From: Pilasporangium apinafurcum
Taxonomy: Eukaryota; Oomycota; Peronosporomycetes; Pythiales; Pythiaceae
NCBI GenBank assembly: GCA_001600495.1
Contig: BCKE01000003.1
Span: 969,741 to 1,033,740 of the forward strand
Length of the DNA: 64,000 nucleotides
Reading direction: 5' to 3'
Made by a program: the position numbers and the translations under genes. Below, one piece after another: positions 19,981 to 29,457 of this stretch. The notes under the pieces are model-generated. The model searched no databases and had not been told where the DNA came from. It saw only the letters and a program-made list of their open reading frames with translations. Numbering within the stretch: the stretch's first letter is position 1; each line of letters begins with the position of its first letter.

Positions 19981-21576
19981 ATGGATGAAGATGACAGCGA
20001 TCATGACACTACCAGGAGCATCGAGCGGTTCTCCACGTCGCTGTCTGCATTGGGTGTCGACACATGCTATGTGGAGCTTCGCGACCAAGCCCACGACAAA
20101 TCTGCGTACCTTGAAGAGTTCCATCTTGCCACGAATCAATTTTCATTATGGACTATCCACACGATCGCGATTCCAATCACATACATCTACACAGGCCTGC
20201 TCTTGTCGTTCCCACGGGCGTACATCGACTACTTCCCACGCAACGCTGGTGCTACAGATGCACAATTGAGTACAATTTTGGTCGTACGGTCGCTACCGTG
20301 GACGTTCAAGGTCGTGTTTGGGGTACTGCCGGATGTATTTCCTGTACAAAATCTCCGGTTCAAGCCGTACATGTTACTGGGTTGTGTCATCAGCTCGACG
20401 TTCCACTTTTTCCTGTACCTGGAGGGGGAATCGCCATCTGTTGTGACATTCACGCTGCTGCTACTTGGTGCGATGGTCGGGATCGTCATGGCCGACGTAA
20501 TGAGTGACGCACTCGTCGCTAATCGTGTGCTACTGAAACAGGAACTTTACACCGGTCAGACGCAATCGCTCGTCTACATGTGTCGCTATCTGAGTGAAAT
20601 GGTCGGCTACTGGCTCGGTGCAGTGCTAAGCAATGGCTCTGAATGGGGGTTCGGCTTATCGATGACACAACTTTTTGGCTTTCTCAGTCTCACACCTCTC
20701 CTCACCGTACTCCCTTTTATTTGGATAATGGACGAACCACTCGTTATTAACGTTTCTCCTATTCGCCAGCAGCTTGCCGTGCTCTGGGTAATGCTGCAGC
20801 GACGAGCGACATGGCAACCTCTGTGCTTTCTCGCGCTGGTGAACGCATGTATTCTGCACAACTCGGCATGGGGTAATTATTTGAAGGTCGCATACCAATT
20901 TGATGCATTCCAGTATGGAGCAATGGCGGCTATCGGCGCGAGTGTTACTTTTCTTGCGATATTAATCTATCGTCACTACGTCCTATTGCATTGCACCGAC
21001 GCGTGGCACCTCATCTATGCGCTTGCTGGGTGTGTCGTAGCCGTGTTCTCAATCGTCAATGTACTGCTCGTCTTCAACGTCAACAACATGCTTGGAATCC
21101 CACCGTTCTGGTTTGCTGTAGGAGACTCAGCCGTGATTTCCTTTGCGCGTGGTTTCCAGTGCCTTCCTATGGCGATCATGTTTGTGACGGTTTGTCCCGA
21201 GGGTCAGGAAGGAATCGCCTTCGCACTACTCACCAGTTTTACCAATTTATCGCTCGCCTTTGCCAACACGATTTCTAACATGTTACTTCGCATTTGGCCT
21301 GTGGAATTACCCGACTTGGAGCGGCACGACTATGACGGCGTATGGAAGCTAACGGTGCTCACGGGCGTCATTTCGCTGTTGCCATTGCTTTTCATCACCA
21401 AGTTATTGCCGCGCGATCGCAAAGAGCTGGAAAACATGAAAAATGACTTTTCAGAACGATGGTCGCTATTCATCCTTTGTTTGTATATATTCGGCCTTCT
21501 TTGGGTGGTAGTACTTAGTTTGCTTGCGATCGTACTACCATGTAGTGTCCTCGTTGGTGGCTCTGGTTGTTCATAA
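19981..21576 (+). CDS. BT1-family folate/biopterin transporter
   Basis: Intronless, 531 residues with about 12 hydrophobic segments: the major-facilitator-like BT1 (folate-biopterin transporter) family, which moves folates and pterins across the plasma membrane and is expanded in oomycetes. Seen in the sequence: a short acidic N-terminus, a first half with YFPRNAGATDAQLSTILVVR and the family block LPWTFKVVFGVLPDVFPV, a conserved ADVMSDALV stretch in the fifth helix region, and a last helix pair before a short C-terminus. Length matches the family (450-600). The substrate is inferred from the family, where some members carry S-adenosylmethionine or lack a known cargo. Its 3' end lies only 32 bp from the stop of the convergent kinase gene. 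Confidence 0.88.
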   Translation: MDEDDSDHDTTRSIERFSTSLSALGVDTCYVELRDQAHDKSAYLEEFHLATNQFSLWTIHTIAIPITYIYTGLLLSFPRAYIDYFPRNAGATDAQLSTILVVRSLPWTFKVVFGVLPDVFPVQNLRFKPYMLLGCVISSTFHFFLYLEGESPSVVTFTLLLLGAMVGIVMADVMSDALVANRVLLKQELYTGQTQSLVYMCRYLSEMVGYWLGAVLSNGSEWGFGLSMTQLFGFLSLTPLLTVLPFIWIMDEPLVINVSPIRQQLAVLWVMLQRRATWQPLCFLALVNACILHNSAWGNYLKVAYQFDAFQYGAMAAIGASVTFLAILIYRHYVLLHCTDAWHLIYALAGCVVAVFSIVNVLLVFNVNNMLGIPPFWFAVGDSAVISFARGFQCLPMAIMFVTVCPEGQEGIAFALLTSFTNLSLAFANTISNMLLRIWPVELPDLERHDYDGVWKLTVLTGVISLLPLLFITKLLPRDRKELENMKNDFSERWSLFILCLYIFGLLWVVVLSLLAIVLPCSVLVGGSGCS

Positions 21577-21608
21577 ATGTGTTACAACTCGATAGTCAGT
21601 TCCTCATT

Positions 21609-23441
21609 TCAGAACAGTGACGATTTCACCAAGCCGATCAGTTGTTCCAGTTGTTGTTTATGTGTGGCAGGCACATAAGCGCCTATGCGCACTTCGTCTT
21701 CACCATAATTTTCGACTGCAGCAGTCATGTTGGCTTGATCAGTTGCTTGACGACGTAGTAACAGTTCAAACTGCTTTTCGGCCGGCAGAATCGTCAATTT
21801 GATGAATGCAGTAACTGCATTCCATCGCTTCTGGCGCATCGCTTCTATCAACTTCGCTTGATCGAACCCATACAGCTGCTCCAGTGCGCTACAGACGATC
21901 AGCATGGCTCCATCCCACCGGATAAACGAAAGAATGGGCTGGGAATCTATTTGTTGACGCAGTGTATTCGGTGGGGAAGGTGGATTTAACCATTGGTGAC
22001 GCAAAATATCACTTAGATGTAATCGTTTTGCAGGATTCACCACCAGCATTTGTTGCAGGAGTCCCTGAACATCTTTTGATAGCCCTACTGGGAGAAAAAG
22101 CGATGAATTGCGAATATTTTGGTAGAGCTGATGCAAATTACCCCCCTGGAAAGGAAATTTTCCACATAGTAGCACGTATAAGATGACCCCAAGGCTCCAT
22201 ACATCAACAAGCTTCCCGTTATAACTCTTGCATGCAATTACCTCCGGAGCCATGTATGACGGTGTTCCACAAAAGTTCTTAGTGGTGTTTTTCAAGCACG
22301 ACTTGCTGATGGTTGCATTGCTTTCTGTGACTATCTCACGCTCGTACTGGCTGAATCCAAAGTCAATGATTCGAGGTCGATCCTGGGCATCCACAATGAT
22401 GTTTTCCAGCTTCAAGTCACGATGAATAATGTTTTGTGCATGCAGTGACGCAACAGCTGCACATAGCTGTTTGAACATACGCTTGGCACGCAGTTCACTT
22501 AATTTTTGGCTGGATTCACGTTTCAAGTAATCACACATGTCCCTACCGTCTACATATTCCATTACGACGTGCATTTCAGTCGCAGTTTCAAATGCTTCAA
22601 TGAATCGAATGATTGATGGATGCGGTTGTAGGGACCCCATCACTTTCACCTCCTGTCGCACGCGTTTCCAATCAAGAGCATCTTCTTCCTCCATCTTACG
22701 TATCTGAGGTTTGGTTGTCTTCGTTGCAGCTGAGACAGAGGAAGATGGAATGCAGCAGTTCTTGGCTCCGTACTCGCGAAAGTAACTCTTAACCGCAACT
22801 TTTGTGCCGATCAGCCGATGTTTTGCAATGTGAACTCTCCCAAACGCACCTTTACCAATAACTTGCCCAATTTTATAGCAGCATCTGATGTTTTTTTCGA
22901 GACGATCGTTTGGGTTTGCAAACGAAAATGGTAATTCATTATTCAGAGACTGGAGGAGCTGTAAATTCATTGCCGAGTCCATGGCCACATCATTTATCCC
23001 AGCGATAACGGATTGCATGGCGCTGAAAGCTAGTGAAAGTTGATCAGCTGCCAATGGAATAGCATTGTCTGAGAATTTCACACCCGCAGAACGATTCCGC
23101 TCTGTTAAGCGTTCATAAACGTCTTTCAGCTGATTCATTTCACCTGTCACATTTTGAAGGGTCTTCGCTCTAGTTTGTGGAATGCTTAGGCGCACATCCA
23201 TGTCAGTCGTCTTTTCAAAGCTGCACTTAGCTTCCGGTATATGATCCTCATACGCCACCTTCACGTGTGTAACAGCGTTTTCTTCGTAGAGGTAGTTATT
23301 ATTCGCTGTCAACTGTTTCGCATCATTCAATGCACTATGAAGTCGATTTTGTCTCATTGGAGCACGACCATGCTTCATGTCTGGTTTGTTTGATATCTTT
23401 GGTACTTGTGCCTTCACCGTGTAGATTTGGTTCGCAGCCAT
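21609..23441 (-). CDS. SNF1/CAMKL-like serine/threonine kinase with UBA-like tail
   Basis: Single exon, 610 residues from ATG 23441. The kinase domain (about 190-460) has GKGAFGRV (glycine loop), AVKSY (ATP-binding Lys), HRDLKLEN (catalytic loop, about 338), DFGFS (about 360) and GTPSYMAPE. An insertion of about 30 residues rich in Ser and Thr follows the ATP-binding Lys before the alpha-C helix. After the kinase, the segment FDQAKLIEAMRQKRWNAVTA resembles the UBA-like autoinhibitory domain of AMPK/SNF1-related kinases. The N-terminal 190 residues show no domain. An active cytosolic kinase is likely, since all catalytic residues are present; the substrate is unknown. The start is the first ATG in the frame. 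The open frame continues 57 nt upstream, so a 5' exon is possible. Divergent from the anoctamin gene with 275 bp between starts. Confidence 0.88.
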   Translation of the reverse strand: MAANQIYTVKAQVPKISNKPDMKHGRAPMRQNRLHSALNDAKQLTANNNYLYEENAVTHVKVAYEDHIPEAKCSFEKTTDMDVRLSIPQTRAKTLQNVTGEMNQLKDVYERLTERNRSAGVKFSDNAIPLAADQLSLAFSAMQSVIAGINDVAMDSAMNLQLLQSLNNELPFSFANPNDRLEKNIRCCYKIGQVIGKGAFGRVHIAKHRLIGTKVAVKSYFREYGAKNCCIPSSSVSAATKTTKPQIRKMEEEDALDWKRVRQEVKVMGSLQPHPSIIRFIEAFETATEMHVVMEYVDGRDMCDYLKRESSQKLSELRAKRMFKQLCAAVASLHAQNIIHRDLKLENIIVDAQDRPRIIDFGFSQYEREIVTESNATISKSCLKNTTKNFCGTPSYMAPEVIACKSYNGKLVDVWSLGVILYVLLCGKFPFQGGNLHQLYQNIRNSSLFLPVGLSKDVQGLLQQMLVVNPAKRLHLSDILRHQWLNPPSPPNTLRQQIDSQPILSFIRWDGAMLIVCSALEQLYGFDQAKLIEAMRQKRWNAVTAFIKLTILPAEKQFELLLRRQATDQANMTAAVENYGEDEVRIGAYVPATHKQQLEQLIGLVKSSLF

Positions 23442-23716
23442 GAACGATTTCGAGACCAATGAAACTCGAACAGGTCCCTGGCTCGGTTGTCGAAGCACAG
23501 TAGCAATAGCTTCCCACCCAGCGACTGGTACCGATTAACGATGGAGAAACAGTTTCAACCAGCTCTTCAACCGTTCGCACTGTTTTTAGGAATAATAGCA
23601 TATGTAACAATTCCACTCGATTTCGCAGTCTACAAGGCGGGATTGAAGTCATAATATAGTTTCCTGATCTCGCCAACCACCAGGAAAATCCTCCGTCCAA
23701 TTACATCGGCTAACGT

Positions 23717-26700
23717 ATGATGGAAAATGGTGATAATACAGATACATCAGCTGTCATTGCGGTGAGCCAAGCACTTGGAACGACTGGATTCAGAGTGCGT
23801 AAGGCCGCAAACGTACGAAAGAGTGAAGCAAATCCTCAAAAGCAACTTGATCAATGCGCTTCACAATCCGCCTTAGATGCGAATGATGCACCACATCGAT
23901 TCCATTTGCTGCCGCATTCTCACCGCCAAGCCATGCTTGCAAAAGTCGATAACCAATCCGATGGTAACATCTCGCATGCTGGAAGCGGTGCTGTGACAAA
24001 CAAGTTAACTCCCACTAAAGCACCGACATCAGGACGGCATACAAAGGCGATACCTTCTCCAAATCCGTTCAGTCTGATCCATAATTCGACTGGAATACTT
24101 GTTCGCAATCCGATTCAACTATCACAGCAAGCACAGTCCAATGCTACAAAATGTGATGAATCGCATATTTCAAGCTCTTCGTTGGCACCTCTTACGTATC
24201 AGAATAACACGCAATGTGCCAAAGAGCCTCTTTCTTCATTGGCAAAAACAACCAAGCAACAATTTGGAGTTCGACGACGCAAATCAATTAGTAGATCGCA
24301 CGAAGACACTAAAGCGCCTTCGTCGAGCTTGCCTGAAAGTACCACTGAAAAATGTTGTGATCAAGCAGCGCATGGTAGTGCCATAAATGTATGTGATAGA
24401 GGGCAAATCCAAGCAACTGTTTTAACATCTGCCATTATGCGACGCAAGCAAGCAACACGCATATCAGCACCTTCTCCAAGTGACTATTTGCATGGATCTG
24501 TACTTCCGACTACAAGTGTTCCAGGACGGTTGTTCTTTAATGATCCGATTGACGAAAACGTTGGTAAAAGCACCACAGATCCAGCCACAAATGAAGATTC
24601 AAGCGAGATAGCAGAAGACGAAAGCTTGAAGAATCATCAGCATCAGCAATTACATAGAGATCATCATCCTAGTCAACAAAATGGCAAATTGCCTAGCGGT
24701 GATGACATTAACAGCGCCTCCTATGACTTAGAACGAATTGGCGAATTGTCGCGAGATGAAGATGAATATGACTTTGCCATTCTCCTGAAGCCATCGAAAT
24801 ACGAAGAACACCTAGATATGCCTGCCATAGAAGACCTGGATCATAGTGATGGCTCCGGTAAACAAACAGACAACAACAAGCAAGTCTCGACTGATAACAA
24901 TGCTGCCGTTATCAATGGCGAGAACCTCGTGTTCTCAAATTCTTCTCCAACAAAGGGGTTGCACCGAAAGAAAAATAACCCAGCGCGAGCGCGTAATCTA
25001 ATCGTACAGCGGATACAACAAGCAGGTTTGCAAGTAAAGCGCCTGCTCTCACTTGACGGGAAGCAAACGCTCTTAAAAGTGAAAGCTCCACAGCTGCTAC
25101 TGGAAATGGGTGCTGAGCAAATGAAAATGCGCAAACTACGCAAATTCGACAAGATATGGATGGAATTTTCCTGCGAATTGCGGACCACGTTTGCCGATTT
25201 TGATGACAAAACTGATACTGTGCGATTTATTGACAGTGAAAAGCAGAGCATCGTGTACTCGTTGCTGACGTCCGATGGAGCCATGGGTGCAGGGTTAAAT
25301 GAGTTCTGCCCGCTGAAATCGAAATACGTGGTGCAAATGTATCCCTTACATAAGCAAGACCTAGCACTTCTACGGAAACACTGGGTCCGCTTTTGGTCAC
25401 AGCCAGAAAACCCCACGACGTTAAATAACGACAATTTGCCATCAGTAGCTGAGTCGTCTGCTGTCTCCGGTTCATCAAAGAACTCTACGTGTTTGACGCG
25501 ATTCTTGAAAAATGGACTGAATCAGCCAATTGACAAAGTAGCACAATATTTTGGCGAAAAAGTTGCGTTCTATTTTGCGTGGATAGAAATGTACACGCGG
25601 TGGCTAGTAGTACCGAGTCTAGTTGGACTTGTACTGTTCGTACTACAGGTGAAAAGCAAAAAGCTTGACCATCCGTTTGCTCCGTTCTATGCAATGTTTA
25701 TGGCGCTATGGACATCGGCATTTCTAATTGCATGGAAACGACGCGCTTCATCTTTATCGTATCGATGGGGCACTTTAGGATACGAAGATGTGGAAGTCAC
25801 ACGCCCAGAGTTTTACGGTGATCCAAAGTTGAGTGATGTTTCTACGAAGCGCTATCCCACCTGGAAACGATATCTCAAGTACACGATCACCATTCCCTGC
25901 GTTGTCGTGAGTATTGCTATCATTGTGATCGTAACCTTTTATGCTTTTGCAACGCGCGATCGCCTCGAAGAACAGTCCATTGATGCAAAAGTCGAGGCTG
26001 AGAGCATTGCTAATGATATCGCTTCCGATTATAAAAAGGGACTAACGCTGGAAAACCTCAAGCGAATCTCGGCATTGGGAATGCGCTGGGATTTCTGGTT
26101 TTATTTTCTGATCACACCAATCTTGTATGGGCTTTTGATTCCTGTGCTGGACTATCTATTCACGAAGTGGGCTCGCGTGATGAATAATTGGGAAAATCAC
26201 CAAACGGAGTCTAAGTATCACACACATTTGATCCTCAAGGTCTTTTCATTTCGTTTTGTGCACGTGTTTGCATCACTATATTACTACGCCTTTGCAAACT
26301 CATCCCGTGGCAACAGTTTGCTTCGTGTCGCTATCCAGTTAGCATCGTTCATGATCGCTGGTCAGCTATGGAAAAATGTCATGGAAACTTTGTATCCATT
26401 TCTCAAACGCCGTGTCCAAGCCCAGCGTAAGAAGCGAGCAACCAATGAACAATTCAATCAATCAACTGTGTTCAATCTCAATCGTCCCAATGCAGCCGCG
26501 GTAACTGGGAGGGGAAAGCGCATCAACTTCAAAGCAGCAAACCAATTACGTGGCGGCATGCTCTTATATCCAGGTATTGTGCAAATGAACAATAATAATG
26601 CCGTGATTCATGAGCAATGTGTTCGTCTCGAACAAGCTTCCGACAAAGCATGGGAAGAAGCTGAACTTGAAAGGTATGATACTTTTGAAGATTACACAGA

Positions 26701-27235
26701 GATGATGATTCAGTTTGGGTATGTGTCGTTCTTCTCCTTGGCGTTCCCATTGGCGCCCCTGCTGGCACTATTGAACAATTTACTGGAGTTACGTACGGAC
26801 GCTTTTAAAGTGTGCCATGCCAAGCAACGCCCAATTGCACACAAAGCTAGTGGAATCGGTATTTGGTTTCAGGTGCTGCAGCTCATGAGTGTGCTCGCGG
26901 TGCTGACCAACTGTTTGCACATCGCATTTACAACCACACTCATTGAGCGTTTGTTTCCAACAATCACATCAACTGAAAAAGTCTGGGTTGTGTTTGGCGT
27001 GGAGCACTTTGTTCTAGCGCTCCAGGTTTGGATGATTGCAGTTATTCCGTCCATGCCGTCCGACGTGAAAGAGAAAGTGCTGCTCGAGCGCGAACACGCC
27101 AAACAGGAGAGTGCGCGCGCGATGGCAACGAGAATGCAACAAGCAATGCTACTGCCGCTCGCTACATCGCCCCAACATGAAATGAATCAACAAGTAATTT
27201 TGAATATTGATGGAGAGAATAAAAAGAGTAACTAG
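23717..27235 (+). CDS. Anoctamin (TMEM16) family channel/scramblase with long N-terminus
   Basis: Intronless, 1,172 residues. The anoctamin signature VAQYFGEKVAFYFAWIEMYT begins at about residue 609 and leads into some ten hydrophobic segments ending near residue 1110. The family includes calcium-activated chloride channels and lipid scramblases of the plasma membrane and ER. The segment FEDYTEMMIQFGYVSFFSLA followed by FPLAPLLALLNN is the conserved late transmembrane block. The first ~600 residues are far longer than usual: about 430 are low complexity (Ser, Asn, His, Gln, with acidic patches), and a region near 430-590 probably corresponds to the cytosolic anoctamin dimerisation domain. Channel or scramblase activity cannot be separated from sequence by eye. 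ATG 23717 is followed directly by a second Met. Confidence 0.88.
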   Translation: MMENGDNTDTSAVIAVSQALGTTGFRVRKAANVRKSEANPQKQLDQCASQSALDANDAPHRFHLLPHSHRQAMLAKVDNQSDGNISHAGSGAVTNKLTPTKAPTSGRHTKAIPSPNPFSLIHNSTGILVRNPIQLSQQAQSNATKCDESHISSSSLAPLTYQNNTQCAKEPLSSLAKTTKQQFGVRRRKSISRSHEDTKAPSSSLPESTTEKCCDQAAHGSAINVCDRGQIQATVLTSAIMRRKQATRISAPSPSDYLHGSVLPTTSVPGRLFFNDPIDENVGKSTTDPATNEDSSEIAEDESLKNHQHQQLHRDHHPSQQNGKLPSGDDINSASYDLERIGELSRDEDEYDFAILLKPSKYEEHLDMPAIEDLDHSDGSGKQTDNNKQVSTDNNAAVINGENLVFSNSSPTKGLHRKKNNPARARNLIVQRIQQAGLQVKRLLSLDGKQTLLKVKAPQLLLEMGAEQMKMRKLRKFDKIWMEFSCELRTTFADFDDKTDTVRFIDSEKQSIVYSLLTSDGAMGAGLNEFCPLKSKYVVQMYPLHKQDLALLRKHWVRFWSQPENPTTLNNDNLPSVAESSAVSGSSKNSTCLTRFLKNGLNQPIDKVAQYFGEKVAFYFAWIEMYTRWLVVPSLVGLVLFVLQVKSKKLDHPFAPFYAMFMALWTSAFLIAWKRRASSLSYRWGTLGYEDVEVTRPEFYGDPKLSDVSTKRYPTWKRYLKYTITIPCVVVSIAIIVIVTFYAFATRDRLEEQSIDAKVEAESIANDIASDYKKGLTLENLKRISALGMRWDFWFYFLITPILYGLLIPVLDYLFTKWARVMNNWENHQTESKYHTHLILKVFSFRFVHVFASLYYYAFANSSRGNSLLRVAIQLASFMIAGQLWKNVMETLYPFLKRRVQAQRKKRATNEQFNQSTVFNLNRPNAAAVTGRGKRINFKAANQLRGGMLLYPGIVQMNNNNAVIHEQCVRLEQASDKAWEEAELERYDTFEDYTEMMIQFGYVSFFSLAFPLAPLLALLNNLLELRTDAFKVCHAKQRPIAHKASGIGIWFQVLQLMSVLAVLTNCLHIAFTTTLIERLFPTITSTEKVWVVFGVEHFVLALQVWMIAVIPSMPSDVKEKVLLEREHAKQESARAMATRMQQAMLLPLATSPQHEMNQQVILNIDGENKKSN

Positions 27236-27786
27236 ACAGCAATCGTGACATCATTACTCACTGTTTAGTCTCTCTATTCACCGCAAATCACATTGTCATT
27301 CGCATAACAAGTCCATTATCACTAATGATCCCAGCAGCTATTGTGTTTCATATGTCGCACAGCCCTGATCATGCAGCAAAGCTCTTCCATTGGTATCTTT
27401 GCTTTGCTTTGTAGTTGTGGTCATGAGAATGGCGGCAATGATTAAGATTTTTTGTCTGTGCGAGAAGTTGATGTGAAAGAGGAGAAAGCCAAACCCAATG
27501 GAAGGAGTCTAGTACGGGAGATATTTCCATTTATCGATTCGATGCAACCAATTTACCAGCAACGAACAACAAAAGCATGTATACCCTGTAAAAAAAGATT
27601 TTTGTATCTAAATTGTATAAAAGGGTATATTAATTATGGAAGGTTGAACTATTACTGCTTCCGTAATCCCGTATTTTAGCCAATGAAAGTCCTGATTTCG
27701 TCATGTTCTCACGGTTGCTGTGACTTGTTCCAATTTCTGCCCCACACCCATGTCATTCATTTCTTCATAAGCAACAAGAGGAAGAC
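27236..27786. other. Intergenic region upstream of SDR B, with CCAAT box
   Basis: 551 bp without a convincing gene. A TTTTAGCCAATGAAAG stretch places a CCAAT box at 27680-27684, 103 bp before the SDR B start; the same TTAGCCAAT core occurs upstream of lumazine synthase. Only a short unsupported frame is otherwise open. Confidence 0.45.
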
Positions 27787-28764
27787 ATGACTAGCACTGC
27801 GATTGTCTCGGCGTCGCCTCATTGGGATGGCTCAACTATCCCGCGTTTGGATGGTAAGGTTGCGATTATCACGGGCGGGAACTCGGGAGTCGGTTATGAG
27901 ACAGCCAAGAAACTGGCAGAATGTGGTGCGACGGTCATCCTCGCGTGTCGAAGCGAAGTCCGTGGACGCAAAGCCCAGCAAGAGATTCTTGCATTTTTAA
28001 AAGACAAAGAATCACGTGTGAGTGATAAGCAGGTGGTGTTCATGCAAATCGAGCTAGGGAACCTTGCAAGCATTCGCGCATTTGCCGAAGAGTTTCGTCA
28101 AAAGTTCACTCGATTGGACTTGTTGATCAACAATGCTGGGGTCTCGGTACCTTCACAAAAAGTGACGGCTGATGGACTTGAAAGCCATTTTGGTATTAAT
28201 CACATTGGTCACTTCTACTTGACCGCTCAGCTCTTTCCGGTGCTCCAGCAAACCCCAAAATCTCGTGTTGTGAATGTCAGCAGTGTTGGGCATCGCCGTG
28301 CCAAATCACCAGTGGATTTTGGCTCACTTCGCCAGGGTACAGGTGGAGGTATAGCTGATTACGACCGATCTAAGTTGCTCAATTTGCTCTTTACGATGGA
28401 GTTACATCGACGTTTGCAAGCAAAGGGGGATGATGTGTTGTCAGTGGCCGCGCACCCAGGGTTATGTCATACCGACATCTTTGACAAGTACATCCGCGAC
28501 CATTTTCCGACATTCTTGCAATGGCCGATCCTCAAATTTTTTTCCTGGGTCATGCAGACTCCACAGCAGGGCGCGTTGCCGATCCTATACGCAGGAACGG
28601 TCGAGTCTGTCCAGAGCGGTGATTACTATGGCCCGCATGGATGGACCAATCGTTGGGGGTACCCAGTGAAGGAAATGCCAACATCACTCAGCTTTGATGT
28701 GGAAAGCGGACGGAAACTTTGGGAGATGAGCGAAGCGATCACCAAGACCAAGTTCGATGTCTAA
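27787..28764 (+). CDS. Short-chain dehydrogenase/reductase B
   Basis: Single exon, 325 residues; first of four SDR genes in tandem on the plus strand. Motifs: TGGNSGVG (cofactor), NNAG, VNVSSVGHR (catalytic Ser), DYDRSKLLNLLF (Tyr and Lys), HPGLCHTDIFDKY and the C-terminal YYGPHGW..RWGYPV. It is of the same subtype as SDR A (19 kb region): both start with a WDGS.IPRLDGKVAI block and end in a TKF(D/N) tail. No signal peptide or clear membrane anchor. An oxidoreductase of retinoid-, lipid- or xenobiotic-type carbonyls by family; substrate unknown. The ATG at 27787 is well placed, and the cofactor domain is complete. Confidence 0.92.
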   Translation: MTSTAIVSASPHWDGSTIPRLDGKVAIITGGNSGVGYETAKKLAECGATVILACRSEVRGRKAQQEILAFLKDKESRVSDKQVVFMQIELGNLASIRAFAEEFRQKFTRLDLLINNAGVSVPSQKVTADGLESHFGINHIGHFYLTAQLFPVLQQTPKSRVVNVSSVGHRRAKSPVDFGSLRQGTGGGIADYDRSKLLNLLFTMELHRRLQAKGDDVLSVAAHPGLCHTDIFDKYIRDHFPTFLQWPILKFFSWVMQTPQQGALPILYAGTVESVQSGDYYGPHGWTNRWGYPVKEMPTSLSFDVESGRKLWEMSEAITKTKFDV

Positions 28765-29457
28765 ACTAAGCAGAGTTTGGCTGATAACTGCGTGGATTAA
28801 TGTTTGAGTATATGAAAGCAATTCTCATTGACCTTGTTTACGATAAAACAATGAAATTCATATTGATACATGACATGCATGCTACTTGGATACATCCAAA
28901 CGGCAATAAATTCTCTGATCCGGTGACTAAAGTGTATATAACGCTCACTTAAGGGAGTGGGCCACAAGAATAATGAATTTAAGCATTAATCAAGCGTAGT
29001 TCATCAGTACTTTACTAGAAAGGCTCTTCTGTATCTGAAGTCATTCTAGATCAAGCTCTCGGTAATGTAACTCGAAGGAGAAACATGCCAGCTCTCACCT
29101 GAGAAAAAGCATCCAAATGTGCACGTGAAACGAATGAAGGAGCAGCGTTGAGCGCAAGGTTATGAATCGCTCAATGGTGATGACGTTGCAAAGCAACCAG
29201 ACGAAATCTGCTTGAAAGATGCTATTAGACGCAATGACGAAGAGTATCTGCTCAGCGGAATGGTGGGGCTAATGCTGCATTCTGTTGATCACCTATCGTT
29301 GTTTTCTCATGCGTTGCACCACAATGTGACGATTTTGATTTTGCCAGTTGTACCGCATTACATGAACACCTGAGGAAATGGCCTTGACTGTTCAATTTGA
29401 TCAGCCTCTACAACTCCATATCCCATCTGGTGACCAAGAAATTACCTCTCTTTGTTT
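28765..29457. other. Intergenic region with an open stretch lacking a start
   Basis: 693 bp between SDR B and SDR C. On the plus strand 29152-29373 is open for 73 codons up to TGA, including LLSGMVGLMLHSVDHLSLF, with no ATG at its start and no recognised family. It may be chance, a gene remnant, or an exon of an unmapped transcript. No repeat was seen. Confidence 0.3.

Noticed and set aside
27452-27679. Small gene between anoctamin and SDR B
   Set aside because: 75 codons starting at a non-ATG codon, AT-rich, no recognised features.
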